Source of the DNA: an uncultured Muribaculaceae bacterium
Lineage (GTDB): Bacteria > Bacteroidota > Bacteroidia > Bacteroidales > Muribaculaceae
Reading direction: 5' to 3'
Assembly: GCA_910583775.1 (NCBI GenBank)
Contig: CAJTYD010000046.1
Span: 1 to 24,703 of the forward strand
Length of the DNA stretch: 24,703 nucleotides
The translations under genes and the position numbers were made by a program. The notes beneath the pieces were generated by a model, which had not been told where the DNA came from, did not search any database, and worked only from the letters and a program-made list of their open reading frames with translations. Shown here in pieces: positions 7,633 through 16,213 of this stretch. Every line of letters begins with the position of its first letter. The stretch's first letter is position 1.

Positions 7633-8929
7633 CGTCGAAAGCAGAGCCGCCGATATCATCACCTGGACCGTGAGGACTCTGTTGGGAGCGGTCTTCATAT
7701 TTTCAGGATTCGTAAAAGGCATCGACCCTTGGGGAACGATGTATAAATTCGACGACTACCTCGCGGCCATGGGGCTGCCGGCATGGCATTCCCCCGTGAT
7801 AGTGGCAGTCTTCGCACTATGCGCTGTTGAATTCATGACCGGCGTCTTTCTTCTGCTCGGCTGCTTCAGGCGCACCTCGGCGATAGCTTCGCTGGTGATA
7901 ATGGCCTTCATGCTTCCTCTCACCCTCTGGATAGCCGTCTTCGACCCGGTTGCTGACTGTGGCTGCTTCGGCGATGCCGTCGTTCTCTCGAACTGGGCGA
8001 CATTCTGGAAAAATGTTTTGCTCACGATCGCGGCCATCTGGATGGCGGCATTTTCCCGGAGAGCCGGATGCCTCGTCATGCCTGCGCTTCAATGGCTCGC
8101 ATTCATCGTGAGCGCTCTTTTCATCATCGTAATCCAGACGATAGGATACATAAGCCAGCCCCTGATCGATTTCCGACCCTACAAAACCGGGACCACTATC
8201 GTTCCGGGAGAGACGGAAAACGATGAAGACACCCTTGTCTTCATATATGAGAAAAACGGAGTGAAAAAAGAATTCACCACCGACAGTCTTCCCGATGAAA
8301 ACGATGGCTGGACGTTTGTCGACCGCAAGGAAAAACCGGGAAATAATAGCGATGAAAAAATAACCGGATTCAGGCTTTGGAAAGGTAATGAAGACGTTAC
8401 CGAAGATGTCCTTAAAAGCGAAGGAGGACAGCTGCTTCTGCTCATGCCCGATCTTAAAGATGTCTCCATCGCCACTACCTGGAAGATCAATTCGCTTCAC
8501 ACCTGGTCGCAACGTCACGACATCGACATGATCGCCGCCGTGGCCGGAAATTCGCAGGATATCGCAAACTGGGAAGATCTTTCGATTCCTGAATATGAGA
8601 TCTACACGGCCGACGACACATCGATCAAGGAGGTGGCACGCGGAAATCCCGCTGCGGTCTTTACGGAAAACGGCGTCATCAGATGGAAGAGAGCGCTGAG
8701 GGCAATCGATGTCGACGATTTCATGTCGCCAGAGATTTCCGACGACCCTATGAGTTTCGCCACCGACAACTCCGGCATCCTGCGTAACCTTATCTACCTG
8801 TACCTCATCATGACCGGCGTTCTCATCGCAATCTCCTTCATGCCGCGGGTTCACAGATACATTATCAAACCGAAAAAAAACTTTACCGACAGCAAGAAAG
8901 CAGATAAGAATCAAACCGACAGCGAATAA
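7595..8929 (+). CDS. BT_3928-type DoxX/MauE-like membrane protein
   Basis: This 444-residue inner-membrane protein matches the Bacteroidales 'BT_3928 family'. Seen: an N-terminal four-helix DoxX/MauE-like bundle (helices from about residues 20, 67, 96 and 133) with a Cys pair in 'DCGCFGD' (C122, C124), a further helix near 165-185, then a long hydrophilic extracytoplasmic domain (about 190-385), a C-terminal helix ('YLYLIMTGVLIAISF') and a Lys-rich tail. The CxC in a DoxX context suggests thiol or redox chemistry, but no reaction is established. The ATG at 7595 lies inside the DUF1599 gene; the next in-frame ATG would cut off the first helix, so the overlapping start is preferred. In other Bacteroidales I recall tpiA following this gene; here a terminator does. 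Confidence 0.82.
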   Translation: MQYSRLSRYTSPDVESRAADIITWTVRTLLGAVFIFSGFVKGIDPWGTMYKFDDYLAAMGLPAWHSPVIVAVFALCAVEFMTGVFLLLGCFRRTSAIASLVIMAFMLPLTLWIAVFDPVADCGCFGDAVVLSNWATFWKNVLLTIAAIWMAAFSRRAGCLVMPALQWLAFIVSALFIIVIQTIGYISQPLIDFRPYKTGTTIVPGETENDEDTLVFIYEKNGVKKEFTTDSLPDENDGWTFVDRKEKPGNNSDEKITGFRLWKGNEDVTEDVLKSEGGQLLLLMPDLKDVSIATTWKINSLHTWSQRHDIDMIAAVAGNSQDIANWEDLSIPEYEIYTADDTSIKEVARGNPAAVFTENGVIRWKRALRAIDVDDFMSPEISDDPMSFATDNSGILRNLIYLYLIMTGVLIAISFMPRVHRYIIKPKKNFTDSKKADKNQTDSE

Positions 8930-8980
8930 TCCTTATCCGGCGTCTTGATTTCCGAAATAGAGAATACTACCGAAATCCAT

Positions 8981-9019
8981 AAAAACAGGCATACCGTCTC
9001 TCGAGATATGCCTGTTTTT
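8981..9019. terminator. Bidirectional terminator, BT_3928-type gene / msrAB
   Basis: AAAAACAGGCATA (8981-8993) pairs with 9007-9019 around a 13-nt loop. The stem ends in A/T runs, giving U-tracts on both strands. It lies between two convergent genes. Confidence 0.88.
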
Positions 9020-9037
9020 TTATCGGATTATATGCGG

Positions 9038-10018
9038 CTATTTCAAATCTACGAGAGGTTTGAACTCGCCGTAGCCCTCACGCTCCATATCCTCATACGG
9101 GACGAAACGGAGAGAGGCGCTGTTGATGCAGTATCTGACTCCGCCAAGCTCTTCGGGACCGTCGTCAAAAACATGACCGAGATGGGTGTCGCCGTTCTTG
9201 CTTCTGACCTCAGTGCGGTCCATGCCGTGGGTCAGGTCGCGGTTCTCTGCAATCAGCGACGAATCGATCGGCCGTGAAAAAGCAGGCCAGCCGCATCCCG
9301 ACTCGAATTTATGTGTGGAAAGGAACAACGGTTCGCCAGTAACGATATCGACATAGATTCCGGGACGGTATTCATCATAATACTCATTACGGAAAGGAGG
9401 CTCTGTAAGATTCTCTCTTGCCACGGCATACTGCAGCGGGCTGAGTTTCTCCTTCAGTTCATTGTCGGAAGGTGCCTCATACTTTCCTTTGGTCTCTTTT
9501 TTTACCGCCTCTGCCTCCGCATTGGCCTCCCGCGCTATCCTGAACAGCGCCGGATTGATATGGCAATAACCTCCGGGATTCTTCTCAAGATAATCCTGAT
9601 GATATTCCTCGGCAGGGAAGAAGTTTTTCAAAGCCTGAATCTCGGTGACGATAGTGCCCCTCACCTCTCCTCTTTCATAATCAAGAGCTTTCTCGATTAC
9701 AGGCAGATCAGCAGGATCGGTATAATAGATTCCTGTGCGGTATTGCGTCCCGCTGTCGCCGCCCTGACGGTTGAGCGAAGTAGGATCAATCGTCATGAAA
9801 TAGAGCTGCAGCAGACGTTCAAGCGAGATAATTTCCGGATTATATTCCACCTCGACGGTCTCCGCTGCCTCCGTCACGCCGGTGCAAACCGTCTTATAAT
9901 CGGGATTCGCGACGATGCTGTTGGCATATCCCACTTGTGTAGATATCACGCCTCTGATTTGGCGCATGAAATGCTCTGTTCCCCAAAAACATCCTCCAGC
10001 AAGATATATTGTCTTCAT
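9038..10018 (-). CDS. msrAB: Peptide methionine sulfoxide reductase MsrA-MsrB fusion
   Basis: It repairs oxidised methionine: the MsrA half acts on the S-sulfoxide, the MsrB half on the R-sulfoxide. Seen: 326 residues with MsrA first (residues 1-155, nucleophile C10 in 'GGCFWGTEH', plus 'GYANS', 'YHQDYLEKNPGGYCHI'), a charged linker (about 160-185), then MsrB (about 186-320, 'SGCGWPAFS', 'GHVFDDGP', nucleophile C297 in 'RYCINSASLRF'). The paired CxxC zinc motifs of some MsrB proteins are absent, so this is the non-zinc form. There is no signal peptide, so it is cytosolic. It lies 63 bp downstream of rlmH on the same strand and may share its transcript. Confidence 0.96.
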   Translation of the reverse strand: MKTIYLAGGCFWGTEHFMRQIRGVISTQVGYANSIVANPDYKTVCTGVTEAAETVEVEYNPEIISLERLLQLYFMTIDPTSLNRQGGDSGTQYRTGIYYTDPADLPVIEKALDYERGEVRGTIVTEIQALKNFFPAEEYHQDYLEKNPGGYCHINPALFRIAREANAEAEAVKKETKGKYEAPSDNELKEKLSPLQYAVARENLTEPPFRNEYYDEYRPGIYVDIVTGEPLFLSTHKFESGCGWPAFSRPIDSSLIAENRDLTHGMDRTEVRSKNGDTHLGHVFDDGPEELGGVRYCINSASLRFVPYEDMEREGYGEFKPLVDLK

Positions 10019-10081
10019 TTTCTTTTATTTATATGATATTTTTCAACTTATGTCTATTATTAGCTCCAACGGATTTTGCCG

Positions 10082-10555
10082 TCATTCATGATGATATGGC
10101 TCGTCACGAAGAATGGTCATTGCGCGATAGATCTGCTCTACAAAAAACATACGGACCATCTCGTGATTGAAAGTCATCCTTGATAAGGAAAGTTTTGCAT
10201 TTGCCCTGGCATATACTTCCGGAGAAAAGCCGTAAGGGCCACCGACAACAAACACAGTTCTCTTCTTGCCGGAGGCCATTTGTTTTTCAATATATGCAGC
10301 GAACTCCATAGACGTATATTCCTTTCCTTTCTCGTCAAGCAGGATAACGAAATCCGATGTCGACACCCGCGAAAGAATCGCATCGCCTTCCGCCTTCTTC
10401 TGCTGCTCGACCGTAAGGTTCTTCCCCTTTCTGACATCCGGCAATTCAGTCATGGAGAAGGGAATGTAGTGCCGCAGCCTGCCGGCATACTCGGCAATTC
10501 CCTCTTTCACAAACCCGATACCTGTCTTGCCGACTGTTATCAATTCTATTTCCAT
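10082..10555 (-). CDS. rlmH: 23S rRNA (pseudouridine1915-N3)-methyltransferase
   Basis: This SPOUT-class enzyme methylates pseudouridine 1915 in helix 69 of 23S rRNA using S-adenosylmethionine. Seen: 157 residues, the usual RlmH length, with the start 'MEIELITVGKT', the core 'FVILLDEKGKEYTSMEFA', the SAM-binding knot 'VFVVGGPYGFS', and the C-terminal 'SLSRMTFNHEMVRMFFVEQIYRA.TI....YHHE', which is diagnostic for the family. The gene is divergent from nadC with 88 bp between the two start codons. Confidence 0.97.
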   Translation of the reverse strand: MEIELITVGKTGIGFVKEGIAEYAGRLRHYIPFSMTELPDVRKGKNLTVEQQKKAEGDAILSRVSTSDFVILLDEKGKEYTSMEFAAYIEKQMASGKKRTVFVVGGPYGFSPEVYARANAKLSLSRMTFNHEMVRMFFVEQIYRAMTILRDEPYHHE

Positions 10556-10607
10556 AAGTAAGTATTGATATTTAGAGTGAGTTTCCTAAAAATTCCGACA
10601 AAATAAT

Positions 10608-10615
10608 TAACTTTG
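10608..10615 (+). promoter_or_regulatory. nadC promoter -7 box
   Basis: TAACTTTG matches the Bacteroidetes TAnnTTTG -7 box and lies 28 bp before the nadC start codon. Confidence 0.7.
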
Positions 10616-10643
10616 TGGTAAAATTAGACAAAATCTTTAAATT

Positions 10644-11492
10644 ATGAAAACCCAAGACGAATTGATTGACGAACTCCTTGATCTGGCGTTTGCCGAAGAC
10701 CTTGGCGACGGCGACCACACCACACTTTCGACCATACCGGCCGACGCCATGGGTCGGTCGCGTCTGATCGTGAAGGAAGACGGCATTCTCGCCGGAGTCG
10801 ACATCGCGGAGAAAGTCCTCCACAAGGTTGATCCTTCAATAAAGATGGAGGTATTCATCAAGGATGGCGCCAAGGTGAAGAAAGGCGACATCGCCTTCAC
10901 TGCCGAAGGCCCCGTGAGATCTCTTCTCATCGCCGAAAGGACAATGCTCAACATCATGCAGCGAATGAGCGGCGTGGCCACGATGACGGCCCGTTATCAG
11001 AAAGAGCTTGACGGGCTCAAGACCCGGGTGCTCGACACCCGCAAGACCACTCCGGGCATGAGAATGCTCGAAAAAGAAGCAGTGAAAATCGGCGGAGGCA
11101 CCAACCACCGCATCGGCTTGTTCGACATGATACTCATCAAAGACAACCACATCGACTTCGCCGGTGGCATCGAGAAGGCCATCCAGAGAGCCGACGACTA
11201 TTGCAAGGCAAACGGCAAAGACCTTAAGATAGAGGTGGAGGTCAGAAGCCTCGACGATATCCGCAGGGTGCTCGCCCATGGCGGAGTCGACAGAATAATG
11301 TTCGACAATTTCACTCCCGAACTCACAAAGGAGGCCGTAGCTCTTGTCGACGGCAAGGTAGAGACAGAATCCTCTGGCGGCATCACCCTGGAGAATCTGC
11401 GCGCATACGGAGAGGCCGGAGTAGATTTCATTTCAGTCGGAGCGCTTACCCACAGCGTCAAGGGTCTCGACATGTCTTTCAAGGCTTTTTAA
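10644..11492 (+). CDS. nadC: Nicotinate-nucleotide pyrophosphorylase (carboxylating)
   Basis: It makes nicotinate mononucleotide from quinolinate and PRPP in de novo NAD synthesis, in the cytosol. Seen: 282 residues with the N-terminal alpha/beta domain ('EDLGDGDHTT'), then the barrel with 'RTMLNIMQRMSGVAT', the substrate-binding 'DTRKTTPGMRMLEKEAVKIG', 'GGTNHRIGLFDMILIKDNHI' and the C-terminal 'SSGGITLENLRAYGEAGVDFIS'. All catalytic Arg, His and Lys positions of the family that I can recognise are present. No nadA or nadB lies nearby. yraN follows 24 bp downstream, so the two are probably cotranscribed. Confidence 0.97.
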   Translation: MKTQDELIDELLDLAFAEDLGDGDHTTLSTIPADAMGRSRLIVKEDGILAGVDIAEKVLHKVDPSIKMEVFIKDGAKVKKGDIAFTAEGPVRSLLIAERTMLNIMQRMSGVATMTARYQKELDGLKTRVLDTRKTTPGMRMLEKEAVKIGGGTNHRIGLFDMILIKDNHIDFAGGIEKAIQRADDYCKANGKDLKIEVEVRSLDDIRRVLAHGGVDRIMFDNFTPELTKEAVALVDGKVETESSGGITLENLRAYGEAGVDFISVGALTHSVKGLDMSFKAF

Positions 11493-11516
11493 GCCGCATT
11501 ACAATCAAAGATATAA

Positions 11517-11909
11517 ATGGCCGATAACATTGCCAGAGGAACAAAAAACCGTGAATGGGGAGGCAGAGCCGAGCAGATAGCCGCCGAATATCTTATTTCG
11601 GAAGGCTACGTGATCCGGGAGCGTAACTGGCGAATCGGCAATCATATCGAGATCGACATTATCGCTGAGAAAGACGGATATATAGCCTTCGTAGAGGTCA
11701 AGGCCCGAAGAGGGAATGTCGTAACTGCGGATGAGGCCGTCGATGAAAAGAAAATCAAAAAGATGGTAACCGGAGGGAACGCATATCTCAGGACATTGCC
11801 CCACCTGTTCAAATACCGGCTCGATGTGATAACCGTAACCGGAGATCCGGAGAATTATTCTGTCAGGCATCTTCCGGACGCCTTTCTCCCTCCTCTTTCA
11901 TCAAGATGA
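11517..11909 (+). CDS. YraN/UPF0102 endonuclease-like protein
   Basis: A 130-residue member of the UPF0102 (YraN) family, which has a restriction-endonuclease-like fold. The cellular role is not settled. Seen: the start 'GRAEQIAAEYLISEGYVIRERNWR', then the nuclease-like core 'HIEIDIIAEKDGYIAFVEVKAR' with the typical E-D-ExK arrangement, and 'DEKKIKKMVTGGNAYL'. It follows nadC by 24 bp. The last residues face the next gene tail-to-tail with a 23 bp gap, and no strong terminator hairpin was seen there. Confidence 0.92.
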   Translation: MADNIARGTKNREWGGRAEQIAAEYLISEGYVIRERNWRIGNHIEIDIIAEKDGYIAFVEVKARRGNVVTADEAVDEKKIKKMVTGGNAYLRTLPHLFKYRLDVITVTGDPENYSVRHLPDAFLPPLSSR

Positions 11910-11932
11910 GGGTGCAGCCGGGATGAAGGCCG

Positions 11933-12688
11933 TCAGACATTCCTCATGCGGAATTGAGAAAGGACTATGCCGGTGGCCATAGCCACGTTAAGCGACTCCG
12001 AATGGTCATCCCTGTCGTATGGAGGGATAAGCAGTGAATGCGTCAGTTTTTCACGAAGGGCCGGAGAAACCCCCTTTCCCTCGTTTCCCATAATTATAAA
12101 GCCACTCTGCCCAAGGGTGGCTTTATATATGTTCTCCCCTTCGAGCAGGGTTCCATACACAGGCATTTCCGGATTGGCGTCCAAGACTTCTTCAAGACGG
12201 CAATAACAGACGTCGACCCGGCCGAGAGAACCCATTGTAGACTGTATTGTTTTCGGATTATAGACATCCACGGTGTCGCGCGAGGCAAAGATCTTACGGA
12301 TACCGAACCAATGGGCCGTGCGTATAATCGTCCCGAGGTTTCCGGGGTCCTGTATGCCATCGAGCATGATGTAAAGATTATTCTTATCCACGCTCAGGTC
12401 GCCGGCATCTTCAGGGATTCTATAGATTCCCAATATCTCGGAAGGGGTGGAAAGGCCGGAAATCTTCTTCATTACCGGCTCCCTGACATCATAGACAACT
12501 ACACCGGCAGGAACAGCGAGTGAAGAAATATCCGCGTCTTCCAAACGGACCAAAGCCTCGACATCAAATCTTCCGAGGGTGTCTGAAACTCCCTTAAGGC
12601 CCTCTACCATAAAGAGCCCGTGTCGCTCCCGCATCTTGCCGCGCGAAAGCGAGGAATAAATAGCCTCTTTCCTTTTCGATAATTCCAT
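11933..12688 (-). CDS. TrmH/SpoU-family RNA 2'-O-methyltransferase
   Basis: It is predicted to methylate a ribose 2'-OH in tRNA or rRNA with S-adenosylmethionine; the target base cannot be told from sequence. Seen: 251 residues with an N-terminal substrate-binding domain ('RERHGLFMVEGLKGV', about 1-95) and the SPOUT knot domain with motif 1 'LDGIQDPGNLGTIIRTA', motif 2 'FIIMGNEGKGVS' and motif 3 'IPPYDRDDHSESLNVAMATG'. These are the complete SpoU motifs. A -7 box on its own strand lies at 12709-12716, and the gene is divergent from nfo. Confidence 0.93.
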   Translation of the reverse strand: MELSKRKEAIYSSLSRGKMRERHGLFMVEGLKGVSDTLGRFDVEALVRLEDADISSLAVPAGVVVYDVREPVMKKISGLSTPSEILGIYRIPEDAGDLSVDKNNLYIMLDGIQDPGNLGTIIRTAHWFGIRKIFASRDTVDVYNPKTIQSTMGSLGRVDVCYCRLEEVLDANPEMPVYGTLLEGENIYKATLGQSGFIIMGNEGKGVSPALREKLTHSLLIPPYDRDDHSESLNVAMATGIVLSQFRMRNV

Positions 12689-12708
12689 TGTCTGACGATT
12701 GATTATCG

Positions 12709-12716
12709 CAAAATTA
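12709..12716 (-). promoter_or_regulatory. -7 box of the TrmH-family gene
   Basis: The minus strand reads TAATTTTG, fitting TAnnTTTG, 21 bp before the start codon of the methyltransferase gene. Confidence 0.55.
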
Positions 12717-12756
12717 AGAAAAATGCAAAATATTTCCGCATCTCTGAAAAAATTTT

Positions 12757-12764
12757 TAACTTTG
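12757..12764 (+). promoter_or_regulatory. nfo promoter -7 box
   Basis: TAACTTTG, identical to the nadC box, lies 79 bp before the nfo start codon, which leaves a 5' leader of about 70 nt. It is back to back with the methyltransferase promoter. Confidence 0.65.
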
Positions 12765-12843
12765 CATAAGCATTCTATATTTATGTGCCTGGAGGAAATC
12801 CAATGCCGGAAAAGCTTAACTGATAAATTCTAAATCTTACGAA

Positions 12844-13692
12844 ATGAAATACATAGGCGCCCACGTGGGCGTAAGCGGAGGAGTGGCCAACGCCCCTCTT
12901 AACGCCAAGGCCATCGGAGCCCGGGCATTCGCGCTGTTCACCGGCTCGAGTGCGCGCTGGGTTTCCAAACCCATTTCCGAAGCTGAGGCTGAACTATTTA
13001 AGGAGAATTGCCGTTCAAACGGATATACGGCAGAGGTTATTTTGCCCCACGACAATTTCCTTATCAATCTCGGAAGTCCGGATCCGTCGAAACTGACGTC
13101 GTCGAGGAAATCTTTTCTCGACGAGATGAGACGTTGCGAGCAACTGGGTCTAACGATGCTCAATTTCCATCCCGGTTCACACCTGAACCAGCTCGAAGAA
13201 GAGGCCTGTCTCGACAGAATAGCCGAAAGCATAAACATCACTCTCGAGAAGACCTCCGGAGTGTCGGCCGTGCTTGAATCCACCGCCGGCCAAGGCACCA
13301 ACCTCGGACACCGTTTCGAGCATCTGGCCCGCATCATCGACAAGGTCGAGGATAAGGATAGAATCGGTGTCTGCGTCGACACGTGCCATACCTATTCCGC
13401 AGGATATGACCTGCGTTCCGAAGAAGGCTACCGCAAGACCTGGGAGGAATTCGACAACATCATCGGCCGCCGGTTTCTCCGCGCCCTCCATCTCAACGAC
13501 GACAAGAGAGAGCTCGGCTCGAGAATCGACAGGCATGAGGAGATCGGAAAAGGCACACTCGGAAAGGATTTCTTTATCCGCCTTGTCAACGATCCCAGAT
13601 TCGACGATATGCCGATCATCCTCGAGACTCCCAACATGGACATCTGGAAAGAGGAGATCGAATGGCTTTATTCCCAAATCAAAAATGAATAA
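12844..13692 (+). CDS. nfo: Endonuclease IV (AP endonuclease)
   Basis: It cleaves DNA 5' of abasic sites in base excision repair. Seen: 282 residues of a TIM-barrel enzyme with the trinuclear zinc ligands in order: 'LNFHPGSHLNQ', 'VLESTAGQGTNLG', 'GVCVDTCHTYSAGYD', 'RALHLNDDKRELGSRIDRHE', 'HEEIGKGTLG' and 'PIILETPN'. The start 'MKYIGAHVGVSGGV' is typical. The MFS gene follows 39 bp downstream on the same strand and may be cotranscribed. Confidence 0.97.
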   Translation: MKYIGAHVGVSGGVANAPLNAKAIGARAFALFTGSSARWVSKPISEAEAELFKENCRSNGYTAEVILPHDNFLINLGSPDPSKLTSSRKSFLDEMRRCEQLGLTMLNFHPGSHLNQLEEEACLDRIAESINITLEKTSGVSAVLESTAGQGTNLGHRFEHLARIIDKVEDKDRIGVCVDTCHTYSAGYDLRSEEGYRKTWEEFDNIIGRRFLRALHLNDDKRELGSRIDRHEEIGKGTLGKDFFIRLVNDPRFDDMPIILETPNMDIWKEEIEWLYSQIKNE

Positions 13693-13731
13693 TCAATTAA
13701 AAGGAACATCCACCCTAAAAACAAAATACCA

Positions 13732-15363
13732 ATGAGAACCAAACCCGATCTTAGTTTCTGGAAACTTTGGAATCTCTCCTTCGGATTCTTCGGCGTGCAG
13801 ATAGCCTACGCTCTCCAAAGCGCCAACGTATCGAGAATATTCACAACCATCGGTGCGGACCCCCACGATCTCAGCTATTTCTGGATCCTCCCCCCGCTGA
13901 TGGGCCTCGTGGTGCAGCCGATCGTCGGCCTTATGAGCGACAGAACCTGGAACAGGTTCGGCCGCCGTCTGCCCTACCTTATTTTCGGAGCCCTCATAGC
14001 CGTGATCGTGATGTGTCTGCTTCCTAACGCGGGTAGCTTCCAGTTCACAGTGCAGAGCGCCATCCTTTTCGGCATCGTTGCCCTCATGCTCCTCGACACC
14101 TCCATCAACATGGCCATGCAGCCTTTCAAGATGCTTGTCGGAGACATGGTCAATGAAAAGCAGAAAGGTCTCGCCTATTCCATACAGAGCTTCCTCTGCA
14201 ACGCCGGTTCAATTGTGGGGTATATCTTCCCTATCCTGCTGATGTGGCTCGGCATGAAAAACGTGGCGCCCCAGGGTGTCGTGCCGCAAACCGTGATCTG
14301 GTCGTTCTATATTGGAGCCGCCATTCTCCTTCTCTGTGTGATATACTCGCTGATAAAGGTCAAGGAATGGCCTCCGAAGCTCTATAATGAATACAACGGC
14401 ATTCCCGAATCGGGAAAAGAAAAGAAAAGCAGCGGAAACATCATCACGCTTCTCCGCCACGCCCCCAAGACGTTCTGGACCGTAGGTCTCGTGCAGTTCT
14501 TCTGCTGGTTCGCCTTCCTCTTCCTCTGGACATATTCCGTAAATACAGTCGCACACAATGCCTTCGACACTCCCTCGATGGTGAGCTACACCGGCATTTC
14601 ATACAACGGCCAGGATTATGAAGGCAAATACCTGATTGCCAACGACACAACCGTAATTATCGACCATGGTAAAAAGGTAAGCGATTTCCTGACTTCGACA
14701 ACAGGCAGCTTCAAGCTCACCACTGCCGACATTGTAGTTAAAAACCCCGACGGATCTCTCGACATGGAGGGAGCCGATTCGGCCACCATCGGCAATGCCG
14801 CCGACTGTCAGTTCACTTCGAAGACTGTTCTTGACGCAGCCACGCCTCAGTTTAACGACGCCGGCAACTGGGTCGGCCTTCTCTATGCAGTGCAGGCTCT
14901 GGGCTCCGTTCTCTGGGCTATGGTCCTTCCGCGCTTCAGGAGCAGGAAATTCTCCTACACGCTGTCGCTGCTTATCGGAGCAATCGGATTCGTGATGACA
15001 GCTTTCGTCACAAACCAGTATCTCCTCTTCGTGGCGTTCCTCTTCATCGGTTGCGCATGGGCCGCAATGCTCGCCTGGCCGTTCACTATCCTCACCAACT
15101 CGCTCAAGGGTGGCAACATCGGTGCATATCTCGGCCTCTTCAACTGCACGATCTGCATTCCGCAGATTGTCGCCGCTCTCGCCGGAGGATGGATTCTGAC
15201 ACTGATGAGTACTCCCGGAGAGCTCGCGCCTGAGTATCTGATGATGCTTGTTGCCGGAATCTCGCTCGCAATTGGCTCGATATGTGTCTTCTTCATCAAA
15301 GAGCACAACCCGAAAGACGATGAAACTCCTGTAGAGACTCCCGTAATAAGCGAAGATCTCTGA
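13732..15363 (+). CDS. MFS transporter, SLC45/glycoside-cation symporter-like
   Basis: This 543-residue inner-membrane transporter is probably a sugar/cation symporter. Seen: 12 predicted helices, the start 'LSFWKLWNLSFGFFGVQIAYALQ' typical of bacterial SLC45-like proteins, and the MFS loop motif 'DRTWNRFGRRLP' (D70-P81). There is an unusual extracytoplasmic insert between the seventh and eighth helices (about residues 275-375), rich in Thr, Asp and Ala, which adds about 100 residues to the normal length. The substrate (maltose-, sucrose- or plant-glycoside-like) cannot be told; no glycosidase lies nearby. It sits after nfo, which gives no metabolic hint. The gene ends at a strong terminator. 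Confidence 0.88.
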   Translation: MRTKPDLSFWKLWNLSFGFFGVQIAYALQSANVSRIFTTIGADPHDLSYFWILPPLMGLVVQPIVGLMSDRTWNRFGRRLPYLIFGALIAVIVMCLLPNAGSFQFTVQSAILFGIVALMLLDTSINMAMQPFKMLVGDMVNEKQKGLAYSIQSFLCNAGSIVGYIFPILLMWLGMKNVAPQGVVPQTVIWSFYIGAAILLLCVIYSLIKVKEWPPKLYNEYNGIPESGKEKKSSGNIITLLRHAPKTFWTVGLVQFFCWFAFLFLWTYSVNTVAHNAFDTPSMVSYTGISYNGQDYEGKYLIANDTTVIIDHGKKVSDFLTSTTGSFKLTTADIVVKNPDGSLDMEGADSATIGNAADCQFTSKTVLDAATPQFNDAGNWVGLLYAVQALGSVLWAMVLPRFRSRKFSYTLSLLIGAIGFVMTAFVTNQYLLFVAFLFIGCAWAAMLAWPFTILTNSLKGGNIGAYLGLFNCTICIPQIVAALAGGWILTLMSTPGELAPEYLMMLVAGISLAIGSICVFFIKEHNPKDDETPVETPVISEDL

Positions 15364-15390
15364 TCTGAACTGATTCAACTATACCGTAAC

Positions 15391-15424
15391 AATGCCCGGC
15401 CTCGGAGCCGGGCATTATTTTTTT
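15391..15424 (+). terminator. Terminator of the MFS transporter gene
   Basis: AATGCCCGGC (15391-15400) pairs with GCCGGGCATT (15407-15416) around a 6-nt loop, followed by a T run. The T run overlaps the stop codon of the convergent mtgA gene (15423-15425). Confidence 0.93.
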
Positions 15425-16091
15425 ACATATATCTCATGATCTGGCGAGCCCGCTTGTTGAGATAAGCCGAGGGATTCGCCGGATCCCTCTTCAAAGGCGA
15501 CGGCAGAGAGACGGCGATCAGGGCGCATTCCCTTTTTGTAAGTCCGGAAGCCGGCTTATTAAAGTAATATTCAGCCGCGGCTTCCACTCCATATATTCCT
15601 GCACCCATTTCGATGCTGTTGAGATAAACCTCAAGGATGCGTTCTTTGGGCCATATCGCCTCTATCAGAACTGTGAAATATGCCTCCAGCCCCTTTCTGA
15701 TCCAGGAATGTCCCGGCCATAGGAACACATTCTTCGCGGTCTGTTGGCTGATGGTGCTCGCTCCCCGCTGTCGTTTCCCCTGCTTGTGTTCCTCAACAGC
15801 CTTCTCGATCTGCTTGAAATCAAAACCGTGATGCTTGTAGAAATTGCCATCCTCCGACGCCACCACCGCCTTCGACATCCATGGCGAAATATCGTCATAC
15901 GAAACCCAATCGTGCTTCCAATGCCTTTCACGTTCTTGCTGGCTATCGCTGCCAACAGGATTTATAGATCTTATTACCATGAGCGGCGTGACGGACACGG
16001 GGATGAACCTGAACGCCACAACAGCCAGGATGGAGCTTCCGAAAAACACTATCAGAAACCATTTCAAAACCTTACCTGCCAATCTCAACAT
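15423..16091 (-). CDS. mtgA: Monofunctional peptidoglycan glycosyltransferase
   Basis: It polymerises lipid II into glycan strands; it is a GT51 enzyme without a transpeptidase domain. Seen: an N-terminal membrane anchor ('VLKWFLIVFFGSSILAVVAFRF'), then the GT51 motifs 'ASEDGNFYKHHGFD' (catalytic Glu), 'RQRGASTISQQTAKNVFLW', 'KERILEVYLNSIEMGAGIYG' and 'CALIAVSLPSP'. The length (222 residues) fits the family. I chose the ATG at 16089-16091 ('MLRLAGKVLKWFL') because a purine-rich AAAGAAAT leader precedes it; an in-frame ATG at 16125-16127 would add 12 residues. It diverges from the lipoprotein gene. Confidence 0.94.
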   Translation of the reverse strand: MLRLAGKVLKWFLIVFFGSSILAVVAFRFIPVSVTPLMVIRSINPVGSDSQQERERHWKHDWVSYDDISPWMSKAVVASEDGNFYKHHGFDFKQIEKAVEEHKQGKRQRGASTISQQTAKNVFLWPGHSWIRKGLEAYFTVLIEAIWPKERILEVYLNSIEMGAGIYGVEAAAEYYFNKPASGLTKRECALIAVSLPSPLKRDPANPSAYLNKRARQIMRYM

Positions 16092-16142
16092 TTTTATTTC
16101 TTTAATTAATCCAAACTGGTACGTCATTTGTTATAAAAGGTG

Positions 16143-16172
16143 AATAAGCAGTTAATGTTCCAGCTGCTTATT
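16143..16172. other. Hairpin in the mtgA/lipoprotein divergent region
   Basis: AATAAGCAG (16143-16151) pairs perfectly with CTGCTTATT (16164-16172) around a 12-nt loop. It lies between two divergent genes where no terminator is needed, so it could be a dyad operator or part of the lipoprotein mRNA leader. The role is unknown. Confidence 0.4.
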
Positions 16173-16213
16173 ATATATAACGAGAATATTTAACTATTAA
16201 TCTGTATAAGAAA

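Noticed and set aside
7000..7722. Minus-strand frame opposite the DUF1599 gene and the MITE
   Set aside because: It runs from the MITE end through the antisense of a clear repeat protein, with no domain.
7817..8914. Long minus-strand reading frame (365 codons) opposite the BT_3928-type gene
   Set aside because: It is antisense to a gene with clear membrane helices and a CGCF motif, its product is Asp/Gly/His-rich without domains, and it has no promoter or leader.
14599..15378. Minus-strand frame opposite the MFS transporter
   Set aside because: Its low-complexity Glu/Arg/Cys-rich product is the antisense of transmembrane codons.
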